64,000 bases of DNA from Haberlea rhodopensis (lineage: Eukaryota; Streptophyta; Magnoliopsida; Lamiales; Gesneriaceae), in contig CAJQUN010000917.1 in the NCBI GenBank assembly GCA_907163345.1, positions 1 through 64,000 on the forward strand, in the 5' to 3' direction. A program made the position numbers and the translations under genes. The notes under the pieces are model-generated. The model had not been told where the DNA came from, ran no database searches, and was given only the letters and a program-made list of their open reading frames with translations. Positions 21,701-32,271 of this stretch are shown here, piece after piece. Each line of letters starts with the position of its first letter. Position 1 is the first letter of the stretch.

Positions 21701-23253
21701 TGACCTCCTATTGCCATCTGGGCTATGATTTTGACATTGATGCATCACCTGTGTATGTATCGACCTTGCTAGCTGAGCCAAATATCTATGAAAACATCAG
21801 GAGAGCTCAGAGGTCAGATGATGAAGTTCAGAGGTGGTTATCTTTAGTACATCTTGGTCAGCCAACGAAATTCAGAGTGGCCGATGACGGGTCTTTGAGA
21901 TTGGGTAACCGCTGGGTAGTTCCGAGTACGCCGGAGTTGCGTAAAGGACTCTTAGAGCGAGCTCATAGTAGCAGACTGAGCATCCACCCAGGCGGGAAAA
22001 AGATGTATGAAGATCTGCGTGGCCAGTTTTGGTGGAAGAGAATGAAATCTGATGTCGTCGCTTTTGTTAAGAGGTGTTTGATCTGCCAGCAGGTTAAGAC
22101 AGAGAGACAGAGACCTGGCGGCAAATTGAGAAGCTTAGAGATACCGAAGTGGAAGTGGGAACACATTTCCATGGACTTCGTGACTCATTTGCCGAGGAGT
22201 GCCTCAGGCTTCGATGCTATTTGGGTGATCGTGGATCGATTGACTAAGGTAGCTCATTTTATCCCGTATAGCATGACTTTCACCTTTTTGAGGATGGCGC
22301 AGTTGTATATTAGAGATGTGGTGAGATTGCATGGGATCCCCGTTTCCATAGTGTCGGATCGAGATCCGCGATTCACATCTCATTTTTGGGAAGGTCTTCA
22401 GTCAGCCTTGGGAACTGAAGTCAGATTGAGCACTGCTTATCATCCTCAGACGGATGGCCAGACCGAGCGCACTATTCAGACGCTCGAGGACATGCTGAGA
22501 GCTTGTGTTTTGGAGTTCGATGCCTCTTGGCAGGATTCAGTGCCTTTGGTAGAGTTTTCTTATAATAATAGCTACCAGACGAGTATTCAGATGGCTCCGT
22601 TTGAAGCTCTTTATGACAGACGGTGTAGATCACCCTTGTGTTGGGATGATTTGGACTGCAAATCGGTCGGAGGACCGGAGTTGATTCGGGAGATGGAAGA
22701 AAAGATAAAGACGATAAGGCAGAAAATGAAAGCGGCCCAGGACAGACATACAGCTTATGCAAATAGACGGCGAAGACCGTTGGAATTTCAGTTGGGAGAT
22801 AAGGTCTTTTTGAAGATCTCGCCTTTCAGAGGCGTTGTGCGATTTGGGATGCGCGGGAAACTGTCTCCGAGGTATGTTGGGCCGTACGAGATTTTGCAGC
22901 ACATTGGCACCTTAGCTTACCGACTGGCTTTGCCGCCTTCTTTATCTGGTATACATGATGTGTTTCATGTATCGATGCTGCGGAAGTATGAGCCGGATCC
23001 GTCGCATGTTTTACAGCCTTCCGAAGTTCAGTTAGAGTCCGATGTGTCTTATGTGGAACAGCCTGTCAGAATTCTGGATCGAGCAGACCGTAGACTTCGG
23101 AACAAAGTGATACCTATGATCAAGGTTCAGTGGGATCGCAGGGGTGTCGAGGAGGCTACGTGGGAGACGGAGCGGCATTTGGTGCAGCACTACCCGGAAC
23201 TATTCTCTGGTATGTGTTTATGTTTAGTTTCCTTTTGGGGTAAGTGCATGTGA
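18703..23253 (+). pseudogene. gag-pol: Gypsy-1 gag-pol polyprotein with three nonsense codons
   Basis: One frame throughout, starting at ATG 18703. Order: Gag (EEWLERLEQIF, NRYFSAAARQ, retrotransposon gag domain), two zinc knuckles (CDNCGGPHSSSKC, CYICGKMGHIARYC), protease (ILIDTGASHSFVS), RT (CIDYRQLNKATVKNKYPLPR, VMPFGVTNAP, FIDDILIYS), RNase H (LYTDASLQGLGCVL, TDHKSLKFLF), integrase (CLICQQVK, SMDFVTHLPRS, IVSDRDPRFT, HPQTDGQTERTIQ), the GPY/F module (KLSPRYVGPYEIL) and a chromodomain-like end (VIPMIKVQW, GVEEATWETE). Stops lie at 19660 (TAG), 19756 (TGA) and 20848 (TAG). There are no frameshifts in 4.5 kb. The Gypsy-2 relative has sense codons at these places. The chromodomain would steer integration toward marked chromatin. 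Confidence 0.93.
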
Positions 23254-23273
23254 TTTCGAGGACGAAATCTTAT

Positions 23274-23287
23274 AAGTAGGGGAGGAT
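23274..23287 (+). promoter_or_regulatory. Polypurine tract of Gypsy-1
   Basis: AAGTAGGGGAGGAT just before the 3' LTR primes plus-strand DNA. Confidence 0.75.
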
Positions 23288-25538
23288 TGTGATATCCCCG
23301 AAATGATCAATTGCAACTTGGTGCATTAATTGTGTTTATATGATTAATTATGATGATAATTAATTATGTGTTGGAATTATTATGTGGAAATGCTTAGTCA
23401 TGTGTTAGAGTGACCCGGGATAGCATTTCAGGGTGCATGTTGGGTATGTTGGGAATTATGGTTGGAAGCATGATTTATTTGCCCGAAATGATCAATTGCA
23501 ACTTGGTGCATTAATTGTGTTTATATGATTAATTATGATGGTAATTAATTATGTGTTGGAATTATTATGTGGAAATGCTTAGTCATGTGTTAGAGTGACC
23601 CGGGATAGCATTTCAGGGTGCATGTTGGGTATGTTGGGAATTATGGTTGGAAGCATGATTTATTTGCCTTGGTTAGCAATTAATTAGAAATCATGTGTTT
23701 AATTGATATTTTGGTGCATTTGGTTTAATGCTTTGGAAAATATCATGTTGGGGTGTTTTATACACCATGGGTTGTGGATTGCATTTTTAATTAACTCAAC
23801 TTTTATACCCCAACCCCACCACCCACTCTTACTTTTACTTTACCAAACAACACCCAAACCCTTCCTTTTTCTCTTCATTTTCGAGTTCCAGCTTTGGGGT
23901 GAAGAGAAGTCCTTGCAAAATCTTGATTTGTGGAGTTTATTGGGTGATTTGAGATCCCCAAGAGGTATGGATACCTCATGGTTGTTTTTGTAAGGTTTTG
24001 TTTAAGTTTGGTATGATTTTAAAGGATTTTAAAATGGGTTTGTTCTGGGGGTTGTTGTGGTTTTGGTATTATTTTGGGTGGATGTTAAATATATGAGTTA
24101 ATGTAGATGTTTATTGATGGTTTTGAGTGGTTTTGTATGGTTGGTGTTGGATTAATTGAGTTTGTTTGAGTTGGGGTTGAAGATGGGTGAATAGTGCCCG
24201 AAAATCGGATGCCCAGAGCTCGGCGATCGATCGGCGCCTTTCCGCGATCGATCGCGAGCTGCAGTGTTGGAGGCAGTGGACTTCAGCGATCGATCGCGAG
24301 TTTGGCGCGATCGATCGGCGAGGCCGCGATCGATCGGCGCAAACTCAGCGATCGATCGCGGATTGGCAAATTTTGTTGCTCGAGACAGTGGGGTCTCGCG
24401 ATCGATCGGGGCTGTATGGCGATCGATCGCGAGACACCAAAAATGGTGTTTTTGGATTTTTTTAGTAGGATTTTTGGTATTGGACTATTATTGGGTTCTA
24501 ATATTGATTTGTGTGAATGTGTAGAACCATCCCAGGTGGCAACACAGCCAAGGCATTGAAGTCCTGCCATATCCTACATTTTGGAAAGGTACGTAGTGGA
24601 CGTACGGGCACCCAACGGTACATGTATCTTATATACTCATTGTTTATGCATTGTGGATGCGAGTATATATGCGGTATTGCATTGTGGATGCAAATACATG
24701 TTATGCATGATGTTTATAGATGCATATGATGATTATTGGTGCACATCCCATGAGTCGTGGTCATCCCTTGATGATTTTAATGCTTGCCGCTATTTTGTTT
24801 GGTTCCGCTAAATGTGAAGCGAGGGGTGGGAGCGCCGCATGTCACATTTGAGCGTGGTTATCATATAGGGCGAGGAAAGGGTATTTGCCGCTCAATGTGA
24901 GGCGAGGGGTGGGAGTCCCGCATGTCCATTGAAGCGAGGTTATCCTATGCCGCCTATATGTAAATAAACGAGGGGCATTAAAATACATTGTGATGGACAG
25001 ACTAGGGATTGGTGATCAGTATTTGGTATTGATGAGATGGTATATGTCATGACATGTTTAGACCATTAAAAATAATCTATTGATTATACTCATGAGTTAT
25101 GATACAGGGACAACCAAACGGGAAGCGTTTGAAATGCATGGGGAAAAACAGGAAGTGTTTTATTATGATTATGCATTTACGCTTTATCTTCATATTGTGT
25201 TGAATATGAATGATTATTATTGCTCATGTTTGGGGGTTGTCCTTGCAGGTACACGTTTGGCATGATAGAAGGGCTAGACGGGTTGAGATGGTGAGCTTGT
25301 TGAGGATGCTTTTGGGACTTGAAGGACAGGATTGCTTCCTATAGTGTCTACTCTAGGAGTAGCTTGAACTATAGTTAAACACATTCATTGATTGGAATGT
25401 AATTAATCCATTTTAGTAGTCCTTATTTTTGGCATGTAATGCTTAAGCTCATAGACTCAACACGTTCTTTTACACTCTGATCTTTTAAATTAGCTCTATT
25501 ATGCCTTGACTCCGCACTTAAGGATTAGGGTCCTTACA
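23288..25538 (+). repeat. 3' LTR of Gypsy-1 with internal duplication
   Basis: 2251 bp, TGTGATATCC to GGTCCTTACA. It is longer than its partner by a tandem duplication of 185 bp near the start (AAATGATCAATTGC at 23301 and 23486) and by 2 bp in the palindrome array (24224-24429, eight copies, steps 21, 42, 21, 19, 22, 50, 21). Confidence 0.92.
24224..24429. repeat. CGATCGATCG array in Gypsy-1 3' LTR
   Basis: Eight exact copies, as in the 5' LTR. The first interval is 21 bp here instead of 19 because of the extra CG at about 24244. Confidence 0.95.
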
Positions 25539-27400
25539 GCTCCATTGTTGTCACAATAGAGTTCTATCGGATCTTTAATGCTAGGCACCACTCCAAGTTC
25601 AGAAATGAACTTCCCCATCCAAACAGCTTCCTTTGCTGCATCCGAGGCAGCAATATACTCAGCTTCCGTTGTAGAATTGGCTACTGTTTCTTGCTTTGAA
25701 CTCTTCCAGCTCACAGCACCTCCATTTAGGCAATACACATATCCAGATTGCGATCGAAAATCATCTTTGTCAGTTTGGAAGCTTGCATCAGTGTAACCCA
25801 TTACATTGAGCTCTTCCTCACCTCCATAAATCAAGAATGTATCCTTAGTTCTTCTCAAGTACTTCAGGATATTCTTGACAGCAATCCAGTGACCTTCACC
25901 TGGATCAACTTGATATCTGCTCGTCATGCTCAAAGCATACGATACATCGGGACGAGTACATATCATGGCATACATGATAGATCCAATAGCTGACGCATAT
26001 GGGATCTTACTCATGCGTTGTCTCTCATCTGGTGTTGAAGGACACTGTTCCTTCGAGAGATATATACCATGTGTCATAGGCACGAATCCTTTCTTTGATT
26101 CTTGCATGCTAAACCTTTTAAGCTTTGTCTATGTATGTACTTTGACTTAGGCCAAGAAGCCTTCGCGATCTATCTCTATAGATCTTGATTCCTAATACAT
26201 AGGTGGCTTCTCCCAAGTCTTTCATCGAAAAGCAGTTCCCTAGCCAAATCTTTACAGATTGTAAGGCAGGGATATCATTTCCAATGAGAAGTATGTCATC
26301 AACATACAACACTAGGAAAATGATTACGCTCCCACTGACCTTCTTGTAGACACAAGGTTCATCTTCGTTTTTGACAAAACCAAACTCTTTGATTGCATCA
26401 TCAAAACGAAGATTCCAACTCCGAGAAGCTTGCTTCAATCCATAAATGGATCGTTGTAGCTTGCATATCTTTCCAGCATCCTTTGGATCGACAAAACCCT
26501 CGGGCTGTGTCATGTACACATCCTCGAGCAGATTTCCATTAAGGAAAGCTGTTTTGACATCCATCTGCCAGATTTCATAATCATGAAATGCAGCTATTGC
26601 AAGTAAGATCCTTATGGATTTAACCATGGGCACTGGTGAAAAGGTTTCATCATAGTCAATACCATGAATTTGTTTGAATCCTTTTGGAACCAGCCGACCT
26701 TTATAGGTTTGTACATTACCATCCATATCGGTCTTTTTTCTTGAAAATCCATTTGCACCCTATGGGTCGTACCCCTTCAGGTGGATCAACCAAAGTCCAT
26801 ACTTGGTTTGCATACATGGATTCCATCTCAGATTTCATGGCCTCTTGCCATTTCTCAGAATCAGTGCCCATTATAGCTTGTTAATAAGATGACGGCTCAT
26901 CCTCATCAATAAGTAGTAAGTCACCTTGTTGAGTCACAAGAAATCCATATCTCTGTGGCTCCCGGTGTTCTCTTACAGACCTACGCTAGGCTTGTGTCTC
27001 TTGAGCAGGTACTTCTTCCACAACAGCTTGCGGTGCCTGCTCTGTTTCCATCTCAATCTCAGGTTCAGTGTTTTCTTGTGGTTGAACTTCACTAAGTTCA
27101 ATTTTTCTCCCACTGGTTTTTCTAGAAATAAATTCTCTTTCAAGAAATACACCAGTCCGAGCAACAACTACTTTGTTCTCGGTGGGATAATAGAAATAGT
27201 ATCCTTTCGTTTCCTTAGGATACCCCACAAATAAACACTTATCAGATTTGGGTCCAAGTTTGTTAGTGGCGTGACGTCTAACGAAAGCCTCATTACCCCA
27301 AATCTTCATAAAAGACATACTAGGACGCTTCCCAATCCATATCTCATATGGTGTCTTTTCCACTGATTTAGATGGAACACGGTTCAGTTAGAAAATCGTT
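25539..27400 (-). pseudogene. pol: Integrase end, RT and RNase H of copia C, right of Gypsy-1
   Basis: Read leftward, 26986-27363 holds the integrase C-terminus and linker (YEIWIGKRPSMSF, KCLFVGYPKE). The segment 26118-26726 holds the RT palm (KTAFLNGNLLEDVYMTQPEG, YGLKQASRSW, LYVDDILLIGND), and 25539-26107 the RT connection and RNase H (MYAMICTRPDVS, GYTDASFQTDKDD, STTEAEYIAAS, ELYCDNNGA). A stop lies near 26109 between the palm and connection, and stops and a frameshift lie in 26727-26985. It is Ty1/copia pol, damaged in several places. Confidence 0.88.
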
Positions 27401-29278
27401 GTTTCTAGACCGTGTCCCCAAAACGATATCGGAAGATCTGCATGACTCATCATTGATCTAACCATGTCTAACAAGGTTCGATTTCTCCTCTCGGATACAC
27501 CATTCCATTGTGGAGTATACGGAGGAGTGAGTTGTGGGACTATCTCACACTCCTTTAGATAGTCATGAAACTCTTGGCTTAAGTATTCACCTCCTCGATC
27601 TGATCGAAGGATTTTGATACTTTTGCCAAGTTGGTTTTGTACTTCATTCTTGAAATCTTTGAACTTTTCAAAGGTTTCATACTAATGCTTCATTAGGTAC
27701 ACATACCCATATCTACTGAGGTCATCAGTAAATGTAACGAAGTATTGAAAACCACCTCTAGCTTGTGTACTTATTGGTCCACATACATCACTATGTATTA
27801 GTCCCAATAAAACATTTGCCCTTTCAACATGTCCCTTGAAAGGGGCTTTAGTCATCTTGCCCATTAAACAAGATTCGCATGTTTCATATGATTCAAAATC
27901 AAATGAATCTAATACTCCATCCTTATGAAGTTTAGATATGCGGTTTTCGTTTATGTGGCCCAAGCGACAATGCCAGAGATAAGTCGGATTACAATCATTA
28001 TTTTTAATCCTTTTAGTATTTATGTTATAGATAGGCATATCAATATTTAATAAATAAAGACCATTCACCATTTGTGCACTAGCATAAAACATATCATTTA
28101 AATAAATAGAACAACAGTTGTCCTTTATTATAAATGAAAAACCACACTTGTCTAAACAAGAAATAGAAATTATGTTTTTGGTAATAGATGGCACAAAATA
28201 ACAGTCTTTTAAAATCAACGATAAACCAGAAGGCAAAGATAAATAATAATCTCCTATAGCTAATGCAGCAACTCTTGCTCCATTTCCAACTCGGAGATCA
28301 ACTTCGCCTTTCGCCAACAATCTACTCTTTTTGAGGTCCTGCACATTTACACAAATGTGAGATCCACATCCAGTATCTAATACCCATGATGAAGAAGTAG
28401 ATAAATTGACTTCTATAACAAAAATACCTGAAGTAGAAGTCACACTTCCTTTCTTTAGATCCTCCAGATATACTTTGCAGTTTCTTTTCCAATGGCCGGT
28501 CTCACCGCAATGGAAACAGTTCCCTTCCTTCGCTATCCCTCCCTTTGGTTTCAGTGCAGATGACTTTGGCTTAGATTTAACAAAGACCTTCTTGTTTTTC
28601 TTGAAGTTCTTAGCTTTAGTCTTTCCTTTGCTCTTATTCACAATAAGAACATTTGTTGGTTTAGACTTCTTGCTATTTGCTTCAAAAGTTCTAAGCATGC
28701 CAAGTAACTGTGGTAGTGTCTTCTCAATTTCAATCATATTGTAATTTAAGACAAATTGACTGAAGCTTTCAAGCAACGATTGCAAGATCACGTCAGTGGC
28801 CAACTCTTGGTCCAAAGGAAAACCCAGTTTCTCTAGATCTCAATATACCCAATCATCTTGAGTACATGAGTACCAACCAGACTTCCTTCTACCATTCTAC
28901 ACTGGAATAACGCCTTAGAGACGTCATACATCTCTTGTCTTGCTTGTTGTTGGTACAGTTGCTTAAGATGCTCGATCATATCAAACGCCTCCATTTCCTC
29001 ATGTTGCTTCTGAAGCTCAGAGTTCATGGTGGCAAGCATAAGGCACCCAACATCAAGTGCGTCACTTTGATGCTTCTTGTAAGCATCTTTTTCGGCTCTT
29101 GTAGCCGTTAGGGGAGGTTCCTCAGCAGGTAAGGGTTCCTCTAGGACATATTGTTTCTTTTCTTGTTTGAGGACTATCCTCAAGTTCCTATGCCAGTCTA
29201 GGAAATTTTCCCATTTAATTTGTCCTTCTCAAGGACCGATCGCAGTGATAAAGTGCTTGTTACGTTGTTAGTTGCCAT
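27401..29278 (-). pseudogene. gag-pol: Gag, protease and integrase of copia C
   Basis: The start is the ATG at 29278 (MATNNVTSTLSLRSVLEKDK). A Gag of the UBN2 type follows, with a stop/frameshift near 28833, then a zinc knuckle (CFHCGETGHWKRNC), the protease site (WVLDTGCGSHICVNV), the integrase zinc region (LWHCRLGHINENRI, CESCLMGK) and the core start (LIHSDVCGP). A stop at about 27680 interrupts the core. Beyond it, text corresponding to SDRGGEY and PQWNGVSERRNRTLLD continues to the TAA near 27388, which element D shares at the same place. Confidence 0.88.
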
Positions 29279-31038
29279 GAATATCTACAATATAAATATG
29301 CAAAATAAGTTTATGATTTAATCATTTAACATGGTCTTATATTAAATGATGCTCCCACTATTTTGTTTAAAAAAATATCAACCCTCAAAACCTTTAGTAG
29401 GCCAAGATCCATATTTCGCCTAATCTTGAGTTAGCTTTGACTAATCGCCAAAGACTCGGTTATTTAGGTAGACAACACTTTGTCAATTACATCACATATA
29501 ATTCTTGGATAGTTGGACGAACAACGCTTTGTTCAATTCATCAAATGAATTATTATCCAACCTATGCCTCTAGGTTCTCAATCCTATTGAGATAACCTAG
29601 TTAAGTCGTACCCAATTTAAAGTATAACGGATATCACTTTTATCCTTTCGCGCCTTACTAAGATTGCCACGGTGCTTTGCTTTGGCAAACCCACATATGT
29701 ACAATCGAAGTTTTTGACGAGTACTTTTAATTTTGGAAAGCATCTAAAACTTAATATTTTAGAGGGATTTATTGATCTCATGATTAGTTTGATAATTTAA
29801 AACATGTCCACTACATATAGTTGTATACATATCTACATATATGTGTAATACAATTGTCAATCTAAAGCACAAGATAAAGCATGCATCAACATACATAATT
29901 AAACGTGACATGGTTATAGCCCCTACTAACGATTTTCTCAAGCCAATGAGAAAATCCTAAGAGTCAACCTAAGGTAACTTCACAAGCACCTTCCTTTGGC
30001 TCCAATTTATGAATGGCATCCTCATCCCGGCACGATGCTCCATCTTCATTGATCACCATCAACAATTAAACTATACTATTTACAAGATATAGAATTCCTC
30101 GATTCACATTCGAGGGGAACATAGGGGAGGGATAACATTTAGAATAAAATAGAGAAGGCACGACACGCAGGTCGTATTATAAATTACAAACATTCACAAA
30201 TCCTATCTAATAGGTCAAAGGGCTATAACCACGCACCATGCTCAAACAACACATAAAGCATGCATTAACTTTTATTTAATTAAATTCTAAACATTTTAAA
30301 TTTAATTCTAATTAAAACTGTAAAATAATTTCTGAAAAATTATCGTACGCTCGGGACATCACATGCCACGAACCAAAGAGACTAAGCCACAAACCACCAT
30401 GGTTCGACCACAAAAGCGCACAGCTGGACCAATTATGGGCCTAGGGTTCGAAACCCTAGCCCATGGCCGAACCAAGCTCGAGCGGTGGCGGCGCTAGGGT
30501 TCCAAACCCTAGCCGCCTCGCACCTTCTTGAGTTTTCATCGAGCCATCTTGATTGAAACAATGGAATTTGTTAGCCACGAGTCACGGCCAGGCCATGCAC
30601 GGGGTTGGCTCAACCATCTCGAGCCAAGGGTTCGAAAAACCTTGCTCTCATGTGGTAAAGCTACTAATCCATGCATGCGTGAACCATTATCGAGCCAAAG
30701 AGTTCAAAACTCATCCACGTCTCAAAACCTCCATGCATGAACATGAGCCACAACGACTAGGCCATCTCGAGCCAAGGGTTCGAAAACCCTAGCCTTCATG
30801 TGGCTAAGCCGTGTGTCAATATGCTAGGGGTGGCCGAAACTTTGATTAAAATTTTGATTATTCGCTTTGTGTATCGTATACATCAAACATCAATTATATC
30901 AAATATAATATCATGATAATTTCACAAACTAAATATTAACATATCATATATGTTCATACAGTTTTAAATAGCATGCAATATAAATTCTAACATGATTAAA
31001 CTATTTAACCACATAAATCCGATATGAGCCTTGTACAC
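29279..31038 (-). other. Leader of copia element C
   Basis: About 1.76 kb of untranslated sequence between primer site and gag ATG. It carries near-palindromes built on CTAGGGTT and AACCCTAG (30441-30459 and 30494-30512) and several GGGTTCGAAAACCCT variants (for example near 30776). No conserved ORF is present. A large leader of this kind is also found in element D. Confidence 0.7.
30441..30512. repeat. CTAGGGTT...AACCCTAG palindromes in leader of C
   Basis: Two 19-bp inverted repeats, at 30441-30459 and 30494-30512, about 53 bp apart. Each contains AAACCCTA, the core of the plant telobox. Confidence 0.75.
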
Positions 31039-31051
31039 GGCTCTGATACCA
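31039..31051 (-). promoter_or_regulatory. tRNA-iMet primer site of copia C
   Basis: The minus strand reads TGGTATCAGAGCC one base inside the 5' LTR. Confidence 0.85.
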
Positions 31052-31052
31052 C

Positions 31053-32266
31053 TGTTAGTAATCCAATGAGCATACAACGCAGCGGAATAAAATTTTTATG
31101 GATTACTAAACACCGGATCTATACATAGGATTTCATATCGGATAAAGGAATACAAAAGTCTCACCCTTGTAGCGTGTTTGAGCCGATTCCACGGAGCAGC
31201 ACCACGTCCAACGTCTCCTTCGAGTCACAAGCAAAACTTGTCAAGTTTTGCCTCCACGGTATCCACACGATCAAATCGAACAAAAGGGGATAGTTTAAGA
31301 ACAAGTTGCTAGACAAGTTCTTAAACCGGAACCAAAAACCACACTTGATTCACAATCAAATGATGGCACAAAGTCACCAAGAACCACACGGCTATGAAGA
31401 GGCCGAGAGCTCAAGATGGTGCGGCGGCTGAGAGCCTTTTTGGTGCTAGGTTTTATGATATGATGTGTTAATCTAATTAAACACCTTGTTAACAAATTAT
31501 ATATGATTAATTAAAGGCTTTCATAAAGCCTCATGGGCTTAAGCCCATGATTTTAATTTAATCCTTACAATTATTAATTAAGACTCTTCTTAATTATTTA
31601 ATTCATCCAATGAATTTAATTCCCTTTATCGATTTAATCTTTTGTGCGACCCGATAGGATCTTGTAATGTTGGCAGTGACATAAAATCTCATTTTACGTT
31701 ACAAGCAAGGAGCGGTGTCTAGCAACACATCGAGGCTACCCAAATTACAAGAATGTCAATGACTCGACATAACTTTAGAACTTGTGATAATATTAACCAT
31801 GTAACTTAATCCCTTTGTCCTTTGTGTTTAGATTGAACACGAGTCATGGAATAGTCATACTCGTATATTCAATCTCTATTTTTTGATCCCCAAGTAGAAC
31901 TAGAACAAACGAATAAGCTCAATATCTCATATCGACTCATTCGAGCATGGCCATGCATTTTAGTTCTCACTTGATCAAGGGCCAAACACATCTCCTGTTA
32001 TATAGGAGGGACAAATCCTATCTCGATCAGTCAACATCCCTCTACATAATTCGTAGTGTATCCAATAGTCGCCTTTATAGATTACCCTGTTACGAGTAAC
32101 GTTTGACGATATCAAGATACATAACTCCTTATGTTGGGATCTCTGATGATCACAAGTCGTAAGGATTACATACATTATTATCACTATGAGAATTGCATAT
32201 GACGATCATATAACTATCCATGTTGCATTCTCATGGTGGGTCTGTCCAGTACATCGTTCTCTAACA
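31053..32266 (-). repeat. 5' LTR of copia C, 283 bp shorter than its partner
   Basis: In element sense it starts TGTTAGAGAACG (32266) and ends ACTAACA (31053). This start corresponds to an internal position of the 3' LTR (15903), so the first 282-283 bp are missing. The target duplication ACACC is nevertheless adjacent. Confidence 0.88.
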
Positions 32267-32271
32267 ACACC
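32267..32271. repeat. Target duplication of element C, right copy (ACACC)
   Basis: Matches 14684-14688 exactly. Confidence 0.85.

Larger units (their letters stand above)
16426..25538 (+). mobile_element. Gypsy-1: full-length Ty3/gypsy chromovirus (Tekay/Del-like)
   Basis: Complete layout of 9113 bp: LTR (16426-18489), primer site, leader, gag-pol in one frame with a chromodomain-like C-terminus (18703-23253), polypurine tract and LTR (23288-25538). The two LTRs are nearly identical apart from a 185-bp tandem duplication and a 2-bp indel in the right one, which suggests a fairly recent insertion. Three stop codons interrupt the polyprotein. It lies inside the RNase H region of copia C. Confidence 0.93.
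14689..32266 (-). mobile_element. Copia element C, nested in D and carrying Gypsy-1
   Basis: The minus-strand element has its 5' LTR at 31053-32266, primer site at 31039-31051, a leader of about 1.76 kb, gag from 29278, pol leftward to 25539, an interruption by Gypsy-1 (16426-25538), the RNase H end at 16198-16425, polypurine tract and 3' LTR at 14689-16185. Its two LTRs differ in length by 283 bp, although the target duplication is intact. Gag and pol hold several stops and frameshifts. Confidence 0.87.

Noticed and set aside
30528..30792. ORFs in the copia leader
   Set aside because: They consist of the repeated telobox palindromes and are not kept in the D leader.
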